Notes under the pieces: model-generated
The model's database searches: none
Seen by the model: only the letters and a program-made list of their open reading frames with translations
Told to the model about the DNA's origin: nothing
Part shown: piece by piece, positions 27,445-35,870 of the stretch
Position numbering within the stretch: the stretch's first letter is position 1
How the letters are laid out: each line of letters starts with the position of its first letter
Origin: Geothrix oryzae
Lineage (GTDB): Bacteria; Acidobacteriota; Holophagae; Holophagales; Holophagaceae
NCBI RefSeq assembly: GCF_030295385.1
Contig: NZ_AP027079.1
Coordinates: 1,798,001-1,862,000, forward strand
Direction of reading: 5' to 3'
Length of the DNA: 64,000 nt
Translations under genes and position numbers: made by a program

Positions 27445-28230
27445 TCAGCCCCCCAGCAGCTTCAGGGCCAGGCGCGGCGCCGTCTCGAAGAGCGGCACCA
27501 GCCAAGGGCCCAGCTCCCGGAGCAGGAGGCCGAGAATGACCATGCCCAGGGCGATCTTCAGGGGGAAACTCAGCTGGAGCAGCTGGAGCTGGGGCATGAA
27601 CTTGCCGCAGATGCCCAGGACCAGATCCAGGAGGAACAGCACGGCCAGCACCGGGAAGGCCAGCTGGAACCCCTTGGCCAGCAGCTGTCCCAGCAGCGAG
27701 ACCAGGTCCATCACCTGCAGCGGCACGCCCTGCCCCAGGGGCGCCACGCGGTAGCTGTCCACCAGGGCCACGATCATCTGGTGGTGCAGACCCGTCACGA
27801 ACACCAGCAGCGTTGCCGTCTGCATCATCAGCGACCCGGACACGGAGGTGCTCTGGGAGCTGGAAGGATCGATGAATTGCACGAAGGAGAAGCCCATCTG
27901 GGTGTCCATGAGGGTGCCGGCGAACGCCACGGCCTCGAGGATCCAGGCCACCACGGTGCCCAGCAGCAGGCCGACGGCCAGCTCCGAGGCCATGAGGCCC
28001 AGCAGCTCCGGCAGGCCGGCCGGCACCGCGGCCGGAACGGGGATCACGGGAAGGATCACCGTGGCCAGCAAAGCGCCCAGGGCCGCGCGGATCTGGAGGG
28101 GCATCTGCTCGGACCCGAGCATGGGGAAAGCCGCCAGCAGCCCCGTGATGCGGGTGAGCACCAGCATCCAGAGCACCGCCTTGGCGCCCGTGAAGGCCCA
28201 GATGGCGGAGCTGGAGAGGGTCGGCGTCAT
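27445..28230 (-). CDS. fliR: Flagellar biosynthesis protein FliR
   Basis: 261 residues, about six hydrophobic segments, part of the FliP5-FliQ4-FliR1 export gate in the inner membrane. The family stretches FPMLGSEQMPLQIRAALG and FAGTLMDTQMGFSFVQFIDP are clear. It lies 8 bases downstream of fliQ and 1 base upstream of flhB on the minus strand. Confidence 0.94.
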   Translation of the reverse strand: MTPTLSSSAIWAFTGAKAVLWMLVLTRITGLLAAFPMLGSEQMPLQIRAALGALLATVILPVIPVPAAVPAGLPELLGLMASELAVGLLLGTVVAWILEAVAFAGTLMDTQMGFSFVQFIDPSSSQSTSVSGSLMMQTATLLVFVTGLHHQMIVALVDSYRVAPLGQGVPLQVMDLVSLLGQLLAKGFQLAFPVLAVLFLLDLVLGICGKFMPQLQLLQLSFPLKIALGMVILGLLLRELGPWLVPLFETAPRLALKLLGG

Positions 28231-28238
28231 GGCCCGCC

Positions 28239-28517
28239 TCAGTTCAACTGCCGTACGACGCCGTTGAACTCCGTGAACATGCGGGTGGTGAACTGCAGCA
28301 TGACCTGGAGCATCCAGGGAAAGCTGATGGCCACCACCACCATCACGGCGACGACCTTGGGCACGAAGGCGATGGTCTGGTCCTGGAGGCTGGTCACCAC
28401 CTGGAACACCGAGATCAGCAGGCCGACCACCAGCGACACCACCAAGGCCGGCCCCGCCACCAGCAGCGCCGTGCGGAGGGCATCCTTCCCGATCTGGGCA
28501 ATCAGAAGCTCGTTCAT
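28239..28517 (-). CDS. fliQ: Flagellar biosynthesis protein FliQ
   Basis: 92 residues, the normal size, with two membrane segments (about 17-40 and 50-72). Core sequence VGLLISVFQVVTSLQDQT is typical of FliQ. I use the ATG at 28517 because it gives the family length and overlaps the fliP stop by 4 bases; the frame runs further upstream over fliP without resemblance. It forms the export gate with FliP and FliR. Confidence 0.94.
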   Translation of the reverse strand: MNELLIAQIGKDALRTALLVAGPALVVSLVVGLLISVFQVVTSLQDQTIAFVPKVVAVMVVVAISFPWMLQVMLQFTTRMFTEFNGVVRQLN

Positions 28518-29269
28518 CCGGTGTACCCCCTCACGAGCGACCCGACGATGAGGTACCAGCCGTCCACGAGCACGAACAGGAGCACCTTGAAGGGCAGCGA
28601 GATCACCACGGGCGGCAGCATCATCATGCCCATGCTCAGCAGGATGCTCGCCACCACCATGTCCACCACCAGGAAGGGCAGGAAGATCATGAAGCCGATT
28701 TCGAAGGCGGTCTTCAGCTCGCTGATGAGGAAAGCCGGCAGCAGGCATTCCATGGGCACATCGGCCTTGGTCCTGGGCGCCTGGGCCTTGGCGATGCGGA
28801 GGAACAGCGCCAGATCCTTCTTGCGGGTGTGGCGCAGCATGAACACCTTCATGGGCGCCGCCGTGCGGTCCAGGGCCTGATCCGTCGTCAGCTCGTTGCG
28901 CTGCAGGGGCTGCAGCACCGTGGCGTTAATCTCCCGAGCCGTGGGCGCCATGATGAAGAAGGTCAGCACCAGCGACAGGCTGATGAGCACCTGGTTCGAC
29001 GGCGTCTGCTGGGTGCCGAGGCCCTGCCGGAGGAAATGCATGACCACCACGATGCGGGTGAAGCTGGTGGCGGTCATGAGGATGGTCGGCGCCATGGTGA
29101 GGATGGTCAGCAGCAGCACCGCCTGCAGGCTGGAGCTGAGGGCCGGGCCCGAGGGCGTCTTGCCGAAATCCACTGTCAGGGAGGGCAAGGGGGCCGGCTG
29201 CTGCGCGCAGAGGCTCAGCCCGGCCAGCAGCAGGAAGGCGACGGGAAGCCAGCGGAGGAGGCGCTTCAC
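28514..29269 (-). CDS. fliP: Flagellar biosynthesis protein FliP
   Basis: 251 residues. It has a cleavable N-terminal signal peptide (about 1-22, ending LSLCAQ), then four membrane segments. Family blocks ILMTATSFTRIVVVMHFLRQGLGTQQ and the C-terminal MVVASILLSMGMMMLPP are clear. Five FliP copies form the core ring of the export gate. It overlaps fliO upstream and fliQ downstream by 4 bases each. Confidence 0.95.
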   Translation of the reverse strand: MKRLLRWLPVAFLLLAGLSLCAQQPAPLPSLTVDFGKTPSGPALSSSLQAVLLLTILTMAPTILMTATSFTRIVVVMHFLRQGLGTQQTPSNQVLISLSLVLTFFIMAPTAREINATVLQPLQRNELTTDQALDRTAAPMKVFMLRHTRKKDLALFLRIAKAQAPRTKADVPMECLLPAFLISELKTAFEIGFMIFLPFLVVDMVVASILLSMGMMMLPPVVISLPFKVLLFVLVDGWYLIVGSLVRGYTG

Positions 29270-29796
29270 TGGCCACCTCCACCCTGCTTGAGGAGGGCCT
29301 CCATCTCCTTCACGGGGACCGGGCGGCCCAGGTCCACCTGGCGCGACAGGGCCTCGTCGAAGCTGTCCGGTTCGCCCCGGTCGCCGGGATCGAGGCGGGA
29401 GATGAGGCTGATGCCCTGGGGCGTCAGTCCGATGAGGAACCGTTCCCCCTCGGCCTCGAGGATGGACACGAAGCGCCGGTCACCCAGGGCGAGGGTTTCC
29501 TCCACCCGCAGCTTCCCGCCACCGCCCCCGGGGAGGCGGCCCCGCCCGTATTTCCTCAATGCCCAGAGGCTTCCACCGGCCAGCCCCAGGACCAGCACCA
29601 GCGATCCGAAGGCCCTCAGTCCCGAGGGCGCGCTTTCGGGGGCCTGCCCGGGAGTCGGTTTTCCGTCCTCCAGCGTCAAGGGAGCCTGCAGTTCCTTCTC
29701 CGCCGGGGTGGGCGGCGGTGCAGGCCGGTCCGTGCCCTGGGCCCCAAGACCCAGGCCCAGCAACAATCCAAAGGACAGCACGATCCGACGCAGCAC
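29266..29796 (-). CDS. fliO: Flagellar biosynthetic protein FliO
   Basis: 176 residues. Signal-like N-terminus (IVLSFGLLLGLGLGAQ), a Pro-rich periplasmic part, one membrane segment (FGSLVLVLGLAGGSLWAL, about 67-84) and a cytoplasmic FliO domain with LRVEETLALGDRRFVSILE and FLIGLTPQGISLI. FliO stabilises FliP during gate assembly. I chose GTG 29796, which has GGAG six bases upstream; a longer open frame upstream is not FliO-like. First gene of the fliO-P-Q-R-flhB unit. Confidence 0.87.
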   Translation of the reverse strand: MLRRIVLSFGLLLGLGLGAQGTDRPAPPPTPAEKELQAPLTLEDGKPTPGQAPESAPSGLRAFGSLVLVLGLAGGSLWALRKYGRGRLPGGGGGKLRVEETLALGDRRFVSILEAEGERFLIGLTPQGISLISRLDPGDRGEPDSFDEALSRQVDLGRPVPVKEMEALLKQGGGGQ

Positions 29797-30179
29797 GACA
29801 AACTCCCGACACAGTGCAGGAGAAGGGCGAGACGGATGCCAGGGCGACCCCAGCTCGGCCAGACCGGATGGGGGACCCGCACATCGAAGAGCACCCTCCA
29901 GGTGCCGATTCCTGGGTCCAGATGCGGAGATAGCTGGCGGGAGCGCCGACCTCGTCGGGCAGGGTCTCTCCGCAGGTCCAGGCCAGGCCCCCGACCCGGA
30001 AGACCTTGATCCAGCCCGGCTTCCCGGCGGATTCCGGGCCGACCCGCCCTTCGCGGCCATGGGAAAGCGGATCCGGAAGGTGCCTTTGGAGGGCGGCCGA
30101 ACCTGGTTTTTCCGATTCGACACCTGTCTTCACAACGGATGTAGGATGGTGGCGACCATCCTGCATCCGGAGGTGCCCC
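29797..30179. other. 383-base divergent region between fliO and the molybdenum hydroxylase genes
   Basis: This gap must hold promoters for both directions. About 29905-30060 reads, on the minus strand, as a short stretch with coding-like codon choice (containing [16 protein letters not shown]), but there is no ribosome site, no clear start, and the frame runs on into fliO out of register. It may be a decayed gene fragment or a chance frame. I see no riboswitch. Confidence 0.35.
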
Positions 30180-30653
30180 ATGGCGGTGTTCACCCTGTCG
30201 GTCAATGGCCGTTCGCACACGGTGGAGGCGTCCCCGGACATGCCCCTGCTATGGGTGCTTCGCGACCGCCTCAAGCTCACCGGCACCAAGTTCGGGTGCG
30301 GTCAGGGCCTCTGCGGCGCCTGCACCGTGCACCTGGGCGGGGAGCCGACCCGGTCCTGCATCACCCCCGTGGGCGATGTCGGGGTCCAGCGCATCACCAC
30401 CATCGAGGGCCTGGATCCCCATGGAGCCCACCCCCTCCAGAAGGCCTGGATCGAGACGGATGTGTCCCAGTGCGGTTACTGCCAGACCGGCCAGATCATG
30501 ACCGCCGCGGCCCTGCTGGCCAAGCATCCGAAGCCCACGGATCGGGACATCGACCAGGCCATGGGCGAGAATGTGTGTCGCTGCGGCACCTACCTACGGA
30601 TCCGCGAGGCCATCCACCTTGCCGCGGGCCAGCGGAAGGAGGTGGCGCCATGA
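30180..30653 (+). CDS. 2Fe-2S subunit of a molybdenum hydroxylase (isoquinoline 1-oxidoreductase alpha-like)
   Basis: 157 residues. The N-terminal plant-type ferredoxin cluster has the Cys pattern [14 protein letters not shown] plus a later Cys; the C-terminal helical domain binds a second cluster through QCGYCQTGQ and CRCGTYLRI. This is the electron-transfer subunit of a xanthine-oxidase-family enzyme. ATG 30180 has GGAGG six bases upstream. The stop overlaps the large-subunit start as ATGA. No FAD subunit gene is adjacent, which fits the IorAB type rather than xanthine dehydrogenase proper. Confidence 0.92.
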   Translation: MAVFTLSVNGRSHTVEASPDMPLLWVLRDRLKLTGTKFGCGQGLCGACTVHLGGEPTRSCITPVGDVGVQRITTIEGLDPHGAHPLQKAWIETDVSQCGYCQTGQIMTAAALLAKHPKPTDRDIDQAMGENVCRCGTYLRIREAIHLAAGQRKEVAP

Positions 30654-32800
30654 GCACCACCCGCCGCGACTTCCTCAAGACCACGGGCGCCCTCACCCTG
30701 GCCTTCGCCTTGCCGGTGAAGCTGAAGGGCGCCGCCACCCAGACGCCAGCTCCCGCTTTTGAACCCAGCGGCATGCTGCGGATCGATCCCGACGGCGCCG
30801 TCACCATCTGGGCCACGCGGACCGAGATCGGCCAGGGCGTGCGCACCAGCATGGCCATGGCCCTCGCCGAGGAACTGGAAGCGGACTGGTCCCGCGTGAA
30901 GGTCCTCCAGGCCTCCACGGCCCCACGCTTCGGCGACCTGGGCATCACCGGCGGCAGCCAGACCACCCGCAGCACCACCCAGGCCCTGCGCAAGGTCGGC
31001 GCCCAGGCCCGGGAGATGCTCCTGCAGGCCGCCGCGGACACCTGGGGCGTACCGAAGGCCGCGTGCCAGGCGCGTGCAGGCCGCGTCCAGCATCCCGCCA
31101 CGGCCCGGAGCCTGGACTACGGAGAGCTGGCGGCCCGCGCCGCGAAGCTCCCCGTGCCCGCGGATCCGCCCCTGAAGGCTGCGAAGGACTTCCGCATCCT
31201 CGGACGCGATGTGGCTCGCGTGGACGGCCCGGACATCGTCACCGGGAAGGCCCAGTTCGCCACGGATTTCCACCTGCCCGGCATGCTGGTGGCCAGCATC
31301 GAACGCTGCCCGGTCTTCGGCGGCAAGGTGAAATCCTTCGATGCCTCCGCCGCCCTGAAGGTGCCCGGTGTGAAGCAGGTGCTGGAGGTCCCCAGCGGCG
31401 TGGCGGTTTTCGGCGAGGACACCTGGGCTGCCTTCGCGGGTCGCGAGGCGCTGAAGGTGCAGTGGGACGAGGGACCGTCCGCGAAGCTGGACAGCCCCGC
31501 CATCCGCCGGCAGTTCGAGGCCCGGCTGAAGGCCCCTGGCAAGGTGGTGCGCCAGACGGGCGACGCTGCCCAGGCCCTGTCCAAAACCGCCAAGCGGATC
31601 ACAGCCACCTACGACGCTCCCTTCCTGGCCCACGCCACCATGGAGCCCATGGTGGCCGTGGCCGATGTGAGGCCGGACCGCTGCATGATCTGGGCGCCCA
31701 CCCAGGCCGCGGGCCTGACCCTGCCCTTCGTGGAGAAACTCACGGGCCTGAAGGCGGACCGCATCGAGATCCAGGTCACCCTGGCGGGCGGCGGCTTCGG
31801 GCGCCGGGCCATGGCCGACTTCATCCTCGACGCCGTGGCCTGCTCCAAGGCCGTGGGCGCCCCCGTCAAGGTGCAGTGGACGCGCCCTGACGACTTCCAG
31901 CACGACGGCTACCGCCCCGCCACCCTGCACGAACTGGAAGCGGGCCTGGATGCAAAGGGCCGGCCCGTGGCCTGGATGCACCGGTTCGCCGGCCCCTCCA
32001 TCGCCGCCTCGAACCACTTCCCCTGGCCTCCCGAAGCCGTGGAGCTGGCCGGGGCCGCGGACCTGCCCTACGACATCCCCAACCTCCAGGTGGAGTGGGG
32101 TCAGAGCGACACGCCCGTGCCCGTCTGGTTCTGGCGCGCCGTGCCCGCCAGCTTCAACCCCTTCGTCACCGAGTGCTTCCTGGACGAGCTGGCCCACGCC
32201 GCGGGCAAGGATCCCCTCGACTTCCGCCTCCAGAACCTCCCGAAGGCCCCGCTGAAGCTGGGCCAGCACGAGTTCGACCCGGCGCGCTACCGTGCGGTGC
32301 TGGAGCTGGCCGCGGCCAAGGCCGGGTGGCGGAAGCGCAAGCTGCCCAAGGGCTGGGGCCGGGGCATCGCGGCCCATGCCTACCTCGACTGCGGCACCTA
32401 TGTGGCCCAGGTGGCCGAGGTGGAGGCCCAGGCCGGCGGCGGCATCCGCGTGCACCGCGTGGTCTGCGCCGTGGACTGCGGCCAGGTGCTGAACCCACGG
32501 AATGTGAAGGGCCAGATGGAAGGCGGCATCGCCTTCGGCCTGAGCGCCGCCCTCTACGACGAGATCACCCTCAAGGATGGCCGCGTGACCGCCTCCAGCT
32601 TCTCGGAACACCCCATCCTCCTGCTGCCGTCCATGCCCAAGGTGGAGGTGCACATCGTGCCCAGCGACCTGCCTCCGGGCGGCGTGGGGGAGCCGGGCCT
32701 CCCGCCCCTGGCCCCGGCCGTGGGCAATGCCGTGTTCGCCGCCACCGGCAAACGCCTGCGGAGCCTACCGCTCCTCCCTCCGGCGCTCCGCAAGGCCTGA
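30650..32800 (+). CDS. Molybdopterin-binding subunit of a molybdenum hydroxylase (IorB-like, Tat-exported)
   Basis: 716 residues. It begins with a twin-arginine signal ([18 protein letters not shown]), so the enzyme is probably exported folded to the periplasm. Molybdopterin-binding stretches include the early [19 protein letters not shown], then [13 protein letters not shown] and, near the C-terminus, [17 protein letters not shown], whose Glu is the family's catalytic base. The substrate cannot be read: family members oxidise isoquinoline, aldehydes or nicotinate-like rings. It overlaps the 2Fe-2S subunit gene by 4 bases. Confidence 0.9.
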   Translation: MSTTRRDFLKTTGALTLAFALPVKLKGAATQTPAPAFEPSGMLRIDPDGAVTIWATRTEIGQGVRTSMAMALAEELEADWSRVKVLQASTAPRFGDLGITGGSQTTRSTTQALRKVGAQAREMLLQAAADTWGVPKAACQARAGRVQHPATARSLDYGELAARAAKLPVPADPPLKAAKDFRILGRDVARVDGPDIVTGKAQFATDFHLPGMLVASIERCPVFGGKVKSFDASAALKVPGVKQVLEVPSGVAVFGEDTWAAFAGREALKVQWDEGPSAKLDSPAIRRQFEARLKAPGKVVRQTGDAAQALSKTAKRITATYDAPFLAHATMEPMVAVADVRPDRCMIWAPTQAAGLTLPFVEKLTGLKADRIEIQVTLAGGGFGRRAMADFILDAVACSKAVGAPVKVQWTRPDDFQHDGYRPATLHELEAGLDAKGRPVAWMHRFAGPSIAASNHFPWPPEAVELAGAADLPYDIPNLQVEWGQSDTPVPVWFWRAVPASFNPFVTECFLDELAHAAGKDPLDFRLQNLPKAPLKLGQHEFDPARYRAVLELAAAKAGWRKRKLPKGWGRGIAAHAYLDCGTYVAQVAEVEAQAGGGIRVHRVVCAVDCGQVLNPRNVKGQMEGGIAFGLSAALYDEITLKDGRVTASSFSEHPILLLPSMPKVEVHIVPSDLPPGGVGEPGLPPLAPAVGNAVFAATGKRLRSLPLLPPALRKA

Positions 32801-32827
32801 GCTGCCACCCCAAGGCATAATGCCCTC

Positions 32828-33805
32828 ATGCACAAAGAATTGCAGGACATCCTGGCACTCATCCGGGACCAGGCGGCGCCGCTGGCTTTGGCCACCCTGC
32901 TTCGCGTCGAAGGCTCCAGCTACCGACGGCCCGGCTCGCGGCTGCTCACCGATGGGGAACAGGTGCTGCGGGGCTCGCTCAGCGGAGGCTGCCTCGAGGG
33001 CGAGGTCCTGGCCCGGGCCCGGGAGGTGCTGGCCGACGGCGTCCCGCGCCTGCTCCGCTACGATCTCCGGGGCGAGGCGGACCTCGTCTGGGGCAGCGGC
33101 AGTGGCTGCGAAGGAGTCCTGGACATCCTCGTGGAGCGGCTCGACCCCGCCTCGCCGCCGGCCTGGGTGGGCTGGACCGAAGCCGTGCTCCGCCACCGGC
33201 GCACCCTCCGCATGACCACCGCCACCGGCGAGGGCTTCCCGCGCCGCCGCCTGGACGATGGGGACATCCCCGGCGCGGGAGAAGTCCTGGAGATCATCCC
33301 CCCTCCCATCGCCCTCTGGATCCTGGGGGCCAGCGATGACAGCCGCCCCCTGGTGCGCCTCGCGAAGGAACTCGGCTGGCGGGTGGGCCTGCTGGACCAC
33401 CGCCCGGCCTTCGCGCGGCCAGAGCGCTTCCCCGAGGCCAGCCGGGTTCTCGCCGGCCACCCCGCGCAGCGGATACCGGATCTCGGGCTGGACGCCCACA
33501 GCGCCGTGGTGCTGATGACCCACAACTACCTGAAGGACCTGGAGGCCCTGCGCCTGCTGGCGGATTCCGACGCCCCCTATCTCGGCCTCATGGGCAGCCG
33601 GGCCCGCAGCGCGAAGATGGTGGCCGAGCTGGCCTCGGAAGGCCTCCACTGCGGCGACCGCCTTCACAGCCCCGTGGGCCTGGACCTCGGGGCCGAGGAT
33701 CCCGGCACCATCGCCCTCGCCGTGCTGGCGGAGATCCAAGCGTGCTTCTGCGGCCGCACGGGCGGCCCTCTCCGAACGACTCGGACGGTCGTGTCGGCCT
33801 CATGA
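32828..33805 (+). CDS. XdhC/CoxI-family molybdenum hydroxylase maturation protein
   Basis: 325 residues. N-terminal XdhC domain with ALATLLRVEGSSYRRPGSRLL and GSLSGGCLEGEVL; C-terminal Rossmann-like half with ALWILGASDDSRPLVRLAKELGW and the LMGSRARSAKM block. XdhC proteins bind molybdenum cofactor, assist sulfuration and insert it into the large subunit. It lies 27 bases downstream of the large subunit and overlaps the next gene by 4 bases. Confidence 0.9.
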   Translation: MHKELQDILALIRDQAAPLALATLLRVEGSSYRRPGSRLLTDGEQVLRGSLSGGCLEGEVLARAREVLADGVPRLLRYDLRGEADLVWGSGSGCEGVLDILVERLDPASPPAWVGWTEAVLRHRRTLRMTTATGEGFPRRRLDDGDIPGAGEVLEIIPPPIALWILGASDDSRPLVRLAKELGWRVGLLDHRPAFARPERFPEASRVLAGHPAQRIPDLGLDAHSAVVLMTHNYLKDLEALRLLADSDAPYLGLMGSRARSAKMVAELASEGLHCGDRLHSPVGLDLGAEDPGTIALAVLAEIQACFCGRTGGPLRTTRTVVSAS

Positions 33806-34356
33806 TCGCCGCCGTGATCCTGGCGGCCGGAGCGGGCCGTCGCATGGGCGGACCGAAGGCCCAGCTGCGCGTCGAGGGAGACACCTTGCTGCGCCGGGCC
33901 ACGCGGGTGGCCCTGGAGGCCGGCTGTGCGCCCGTGGTGGCCGTTGTCGGGGAAGGCGACCCGGGCCCTGGCGTCGAGGGAGTTCAGGTCCTCCCCAATC
34001 CCCAGGCGGCCGAGGGCATGGCCAGTTCCCTCCGCACGGGCCTCACGGCCCTGCCCCTGGAGGCGGAGGCCGTGCTGATCCTGACGGTGGATCAGGTCGA
34101 GGTCGACACGATCCTGCTCAAGCGCCTCCTGGCTCTGGCCGCCGCCGACCCCACCCGGCCCGCCGCCTGTGCCTACGAAGGTACCCTCGGGGTTCCTGCG
34201 GTGCTGCCCCGGCGCCTCTTTCCCGACCTGCTGGCCCTGCACGGCGATCGGGGCGCCAAGGCCATCCTCCTGCGCGAACAGGCGGCCGCCCTTCCCTTCC
34301 CGGGCGGAGCGGCCGACCTGGATACCCCGGCGGACCTGAAGCGGCTCAGGCGCTGA
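33802..34356 (+). CDS. MobA/MocA-like molybdenum cofactor nucleotidyltransferase
   Basis: 184 residues. The nucleotide-binding signature is AAVILAAGAGRRMGGPKAQL at the N-terminus, with LILTVDQVEVD as the metal-binding region and a C-terminal DLDTPADLKRL. Such enzymes convert Mo-molybdopterin to the cytosine (MocA) or guanine form; xanthine-oxidase-family enzymes use the cytosine form, so MocA-like is the better guess. ATGA overlap with the XdhC gene; last gene of the four-gene set. Confidence 0.87.
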   Translation: MIAAVILAAGAGRRMGGPKAQLRVEGDTLLRRATRVALEAGCAPVVAVVGEGDPGPGVEGVQVLPNPQAAEGMASSLRTGLTALPLEAEAVLILTVDQVEVDTILLKRLLALAAADPTRPAACAYEGTLGVPAVLPRRLFPDLLALHGDRGAKAILLREQAAALPFPGGAADLDTPADLKRLRR

Positions 34357-34399
34357 GGACGGGCTGTGCCCGGCCGAAGCGCGGAACCCCCGGACAGCA

Positions 34400-34798
34400 T
34401 CAGGCGCTGAGTGCGGCCTTCTTCTGGAGGTGGTCGTAGCGCTTGCGCGCCTGCTCCAGCTCCGACAGGTGCGTACCCGCCCACTCGCAGAGGGCGCCCA
34501 GGGGCCCGATGAGCGTGTGGCCCAGCTTCGTCAGCTCGTATTCCGTGCGGGGCGGCACCTCGGGGTAGACATGGCGCGTGACGAGGCCATCGCGCTCCAG
34601 CTTGCGCAGCGTCTGGGTGAGCATCTTCTGGCTGATGCCGCCCACCTGACGATGGAGGTCGCCGTAGCGCTGCTTCCCCTTCGACAGGAGGTAGATGAGC
34701 AGGGTCGTCCACTTGTCGGCGATGAGATCCAGCGCCTGCCGAGTCGGACACTGGGCGCTGAGGACATTGGGAGCGAGGGAACAAGCTTTACTTACCAT
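34400..34798 (-). CDS. HxlR/MarR-like winged-helix transcriptional regulator
   Basis: 132 residues. HxlR domain: CPTRQALDLIADKWTTLLIYLLSKGKQRYGDL and GGISQKMLTQTLRKLERDGLVTR form the winged helix. The family often senses quinones, aldehydes or disulfide stress through an N-terminal Cys; here Cys residues sit at about 6 and 17. I prefer ATG 34798; a GTG at 34849 would put an operator-like repeat inside the gene. It is divergent from a flavodoxin-fold reductase, which it probably represses, as YodB and HypR do for similar targets in Bacillus. Confidence 0.88.
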   Translation of the reverse strand: MVSKACSLAPNVLSAQCPTRQALDLIADKWTTLLIYLLSKGKQRYGDLHRQVGGISQKMLTQTLRKLERDGLVTRHVYPEVPPRTEYELTKLGHTLIGPLGALCEWAGTHLSELEQARKRYDHLQKKAALSA

Positions 34799-34801
34799 TG
34801 G

Positions 34802-34849
34802 GTGCCTACCTTCCAAATTAGTGCCTACTTTCTTTTCGATCGTAAGCAC
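34802..34849. promoter_or_regulatory. Probable HxlR operator repeats
   Basis: Two direct copies of GTGCCTAC (34802-34809 and 34821-34828) are followed by the inverted copy GTAAGCAC (34842-34849), with a weaker inverted copy GCAAGCAC at 34879-34886. They fill the 107-base region between the divergent regulator and reductase starts. The second and third form a near-perfect inverted repeat with a 13-base spacer, a layout expected for a dimeric winged-helix regulator. Confidence 0.55.
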
Positions 34850-34905
34850 CTAAAGTTTGGGTCACGGGCGGAGCGAATGCAAGCACCCGAAAAGGAGATA
34901 TAGAG

Positions 34906-35457
34906 ATGAGCCAGATTTCCATCGTGTTCCACAGCGGCTACGGCCACACCAAGGTGGTGGCCGAGAGCGTGAAGGCCGGCGCGGAGACCATTCCCGGCAC
35001 CAAGGTCCTGCTGGTTCCCGTCGAGGAGGTCGATGCCCACTGGGCGGACCTGGAAGCCGCGGACGCCATCATCTTCGGCAGTCCCACCTACATGGGCAAT
35101 GTCAGCGGCCCCTTCAAGACCTTCATGGACGCCAGCTCCAAGCCCTGGAGCGAGCGGAAGTGGAAGGACAAGCTGGCCGCCGGCTTCACCATCAGCGGCA
35201 GCCCCAGCGGCGACAAGCTGAACACCCTCCAGTCCCTGATGATCTTCGCCATGCAGCACGGCATGGTGTGGATCGGCAATGCCGAGCTGCCCTACAACGA
35301 GGAGGGCATCAACCGCCTCGGCAGCTACACCGGCCTCATGGCCCAGGCGGGCCAGGTGGCCCCCGAGGTCGAGCCCAACCTGGCGGACCGCAGGAGCGCC
35401 GAGCTCCTGGGGCAGCGCATCGCCTCCGCGGCCACGCGCTGGGCGAAGGGCGCCTGA
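34906..35457 (+). CDS. Flavodoxin-fold NAD(P)H:quinone reductase-like protein
   Basis: 183 residues, flavodoxin-like fold of the WrbA/NQO group. The phosphate-binding loop for FMN is HSGYGHTKVVAE, and the flavin-edge loop is FGSPTYMGNVSGPFKTFMD. It probably performs two-electron quinone reduction, avoiding semiquinone radicals. The ribosome site AAGGAG lies 11 bases upstream of ATG 34906. It is divergent from an HxlR regulator across operator-like repeats, which fits induction by electrophiles. The exact electron donor is not readable. Confidence 0.85.
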   Translation: MSQISIVFHSGYGHTKVVAESVKAGAETIPGTKVLLVPVEEVDAHWADLEAADAIIFGSPTYMGNVSGPFKTFMDASSKPWSERKWKDKLAAGFTISGSPSGDKLNTLQSLMIFAMQHGMVWIGNAELPYNEEGINRLGSYTGLMAQAGQVAPEVEPNLADRRSAELLGQRIASAATRWAKGA

Positions 35458-35475
35458 GATTGTCATGACCGGAAA

Positions 35476-35503
35476 GCCTTCCAGATCCGTTAATCTGGAA
35501 GGC
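35476..35503. terminator. Hairpin between reductase and thioredoxin genes
   Basis: Perfect 11-bp inverted repeat GCCTTCCAGAT / ATCTGGAAGGC with a 6-base loop (CCGTTA), 18 bases past the reductase stop and 17 bases before the thioredoxin start. No T-run follows in the plus direction. It could be a weak terminator, an RNA-stability element, or a block on read-through; a TTAATCT -10-like string spans the loop and right arm. Confidence 0.5.
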
Positions 35504-35520
35504 CCCGGAGGAGTTCCCGA

Positions 35521-35841
35521 ATGTCCGACCTCATCCAGCACCTGACCGATGCCACTTTCCCCGACGCCGTGGCCAAGGGCCTCACCGTCGTGGATTTCTG
35601 GGCTCCCTGGTGCGCCCCCTGCCGGGAGCTGGCCCCCGTGACCGAGATCCTTGCCGCGGAATTCCAGGGCAAGGCCGCCTTCGCCAAACTGAATGTGGAC
35701 GATTTCACGCCGCTCTCCGAGCAGTACGATGTCCTCAGCATGCCGACCCTTGTGATCTTCAAGGACGGCAAGCCCCTGGACCGCATCGTGGGGGCCCTCC
35801 CCATCGACCAGCTGCGGGCCCGCATCCAGCAGGCAATCTGA
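35521..35841 (+). CDS. trxA: Thioredoxin
   Basis: 106 residues, single thioredoxin fold. Active site WCAPCRE with redox Cys31 and Cys34 (classical thioredoxin has WCGPC; CAPC is a known variant). The cis-Pro lies in LSMPTLVIF. It reduces protein disulfides in the cytoplasm. It stands between a quinone reductase and a nitroreductase, so a role in the same redox-stress response is plausible. GGAGGAG lies upstream of ATG 35521. Confidence 0.93.
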   Translation: MSDLIQHLTDATFPDAVAKGLTVVDFWAPWCAPCRELAPVTEILAAEFQGKAAFAKLNVDDFTPLSEQYDVLSMPTLVIFKDGKPLDRIVGALPIDQLRARIQQAI

Positions 35842-35870
35842 TTCATCTCCATCCCCGATCTGAGGCACCC

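Noticed and set aside
24291-27539. Very long plus-strand open frame (about 1080 codons)
   Set aside because: It lies antisense to the TPR protein, response regulator and flhB, has His/Gln/Gly-rich low-complexity translation, and resembles no family. High G+C keeps antisense frames open.
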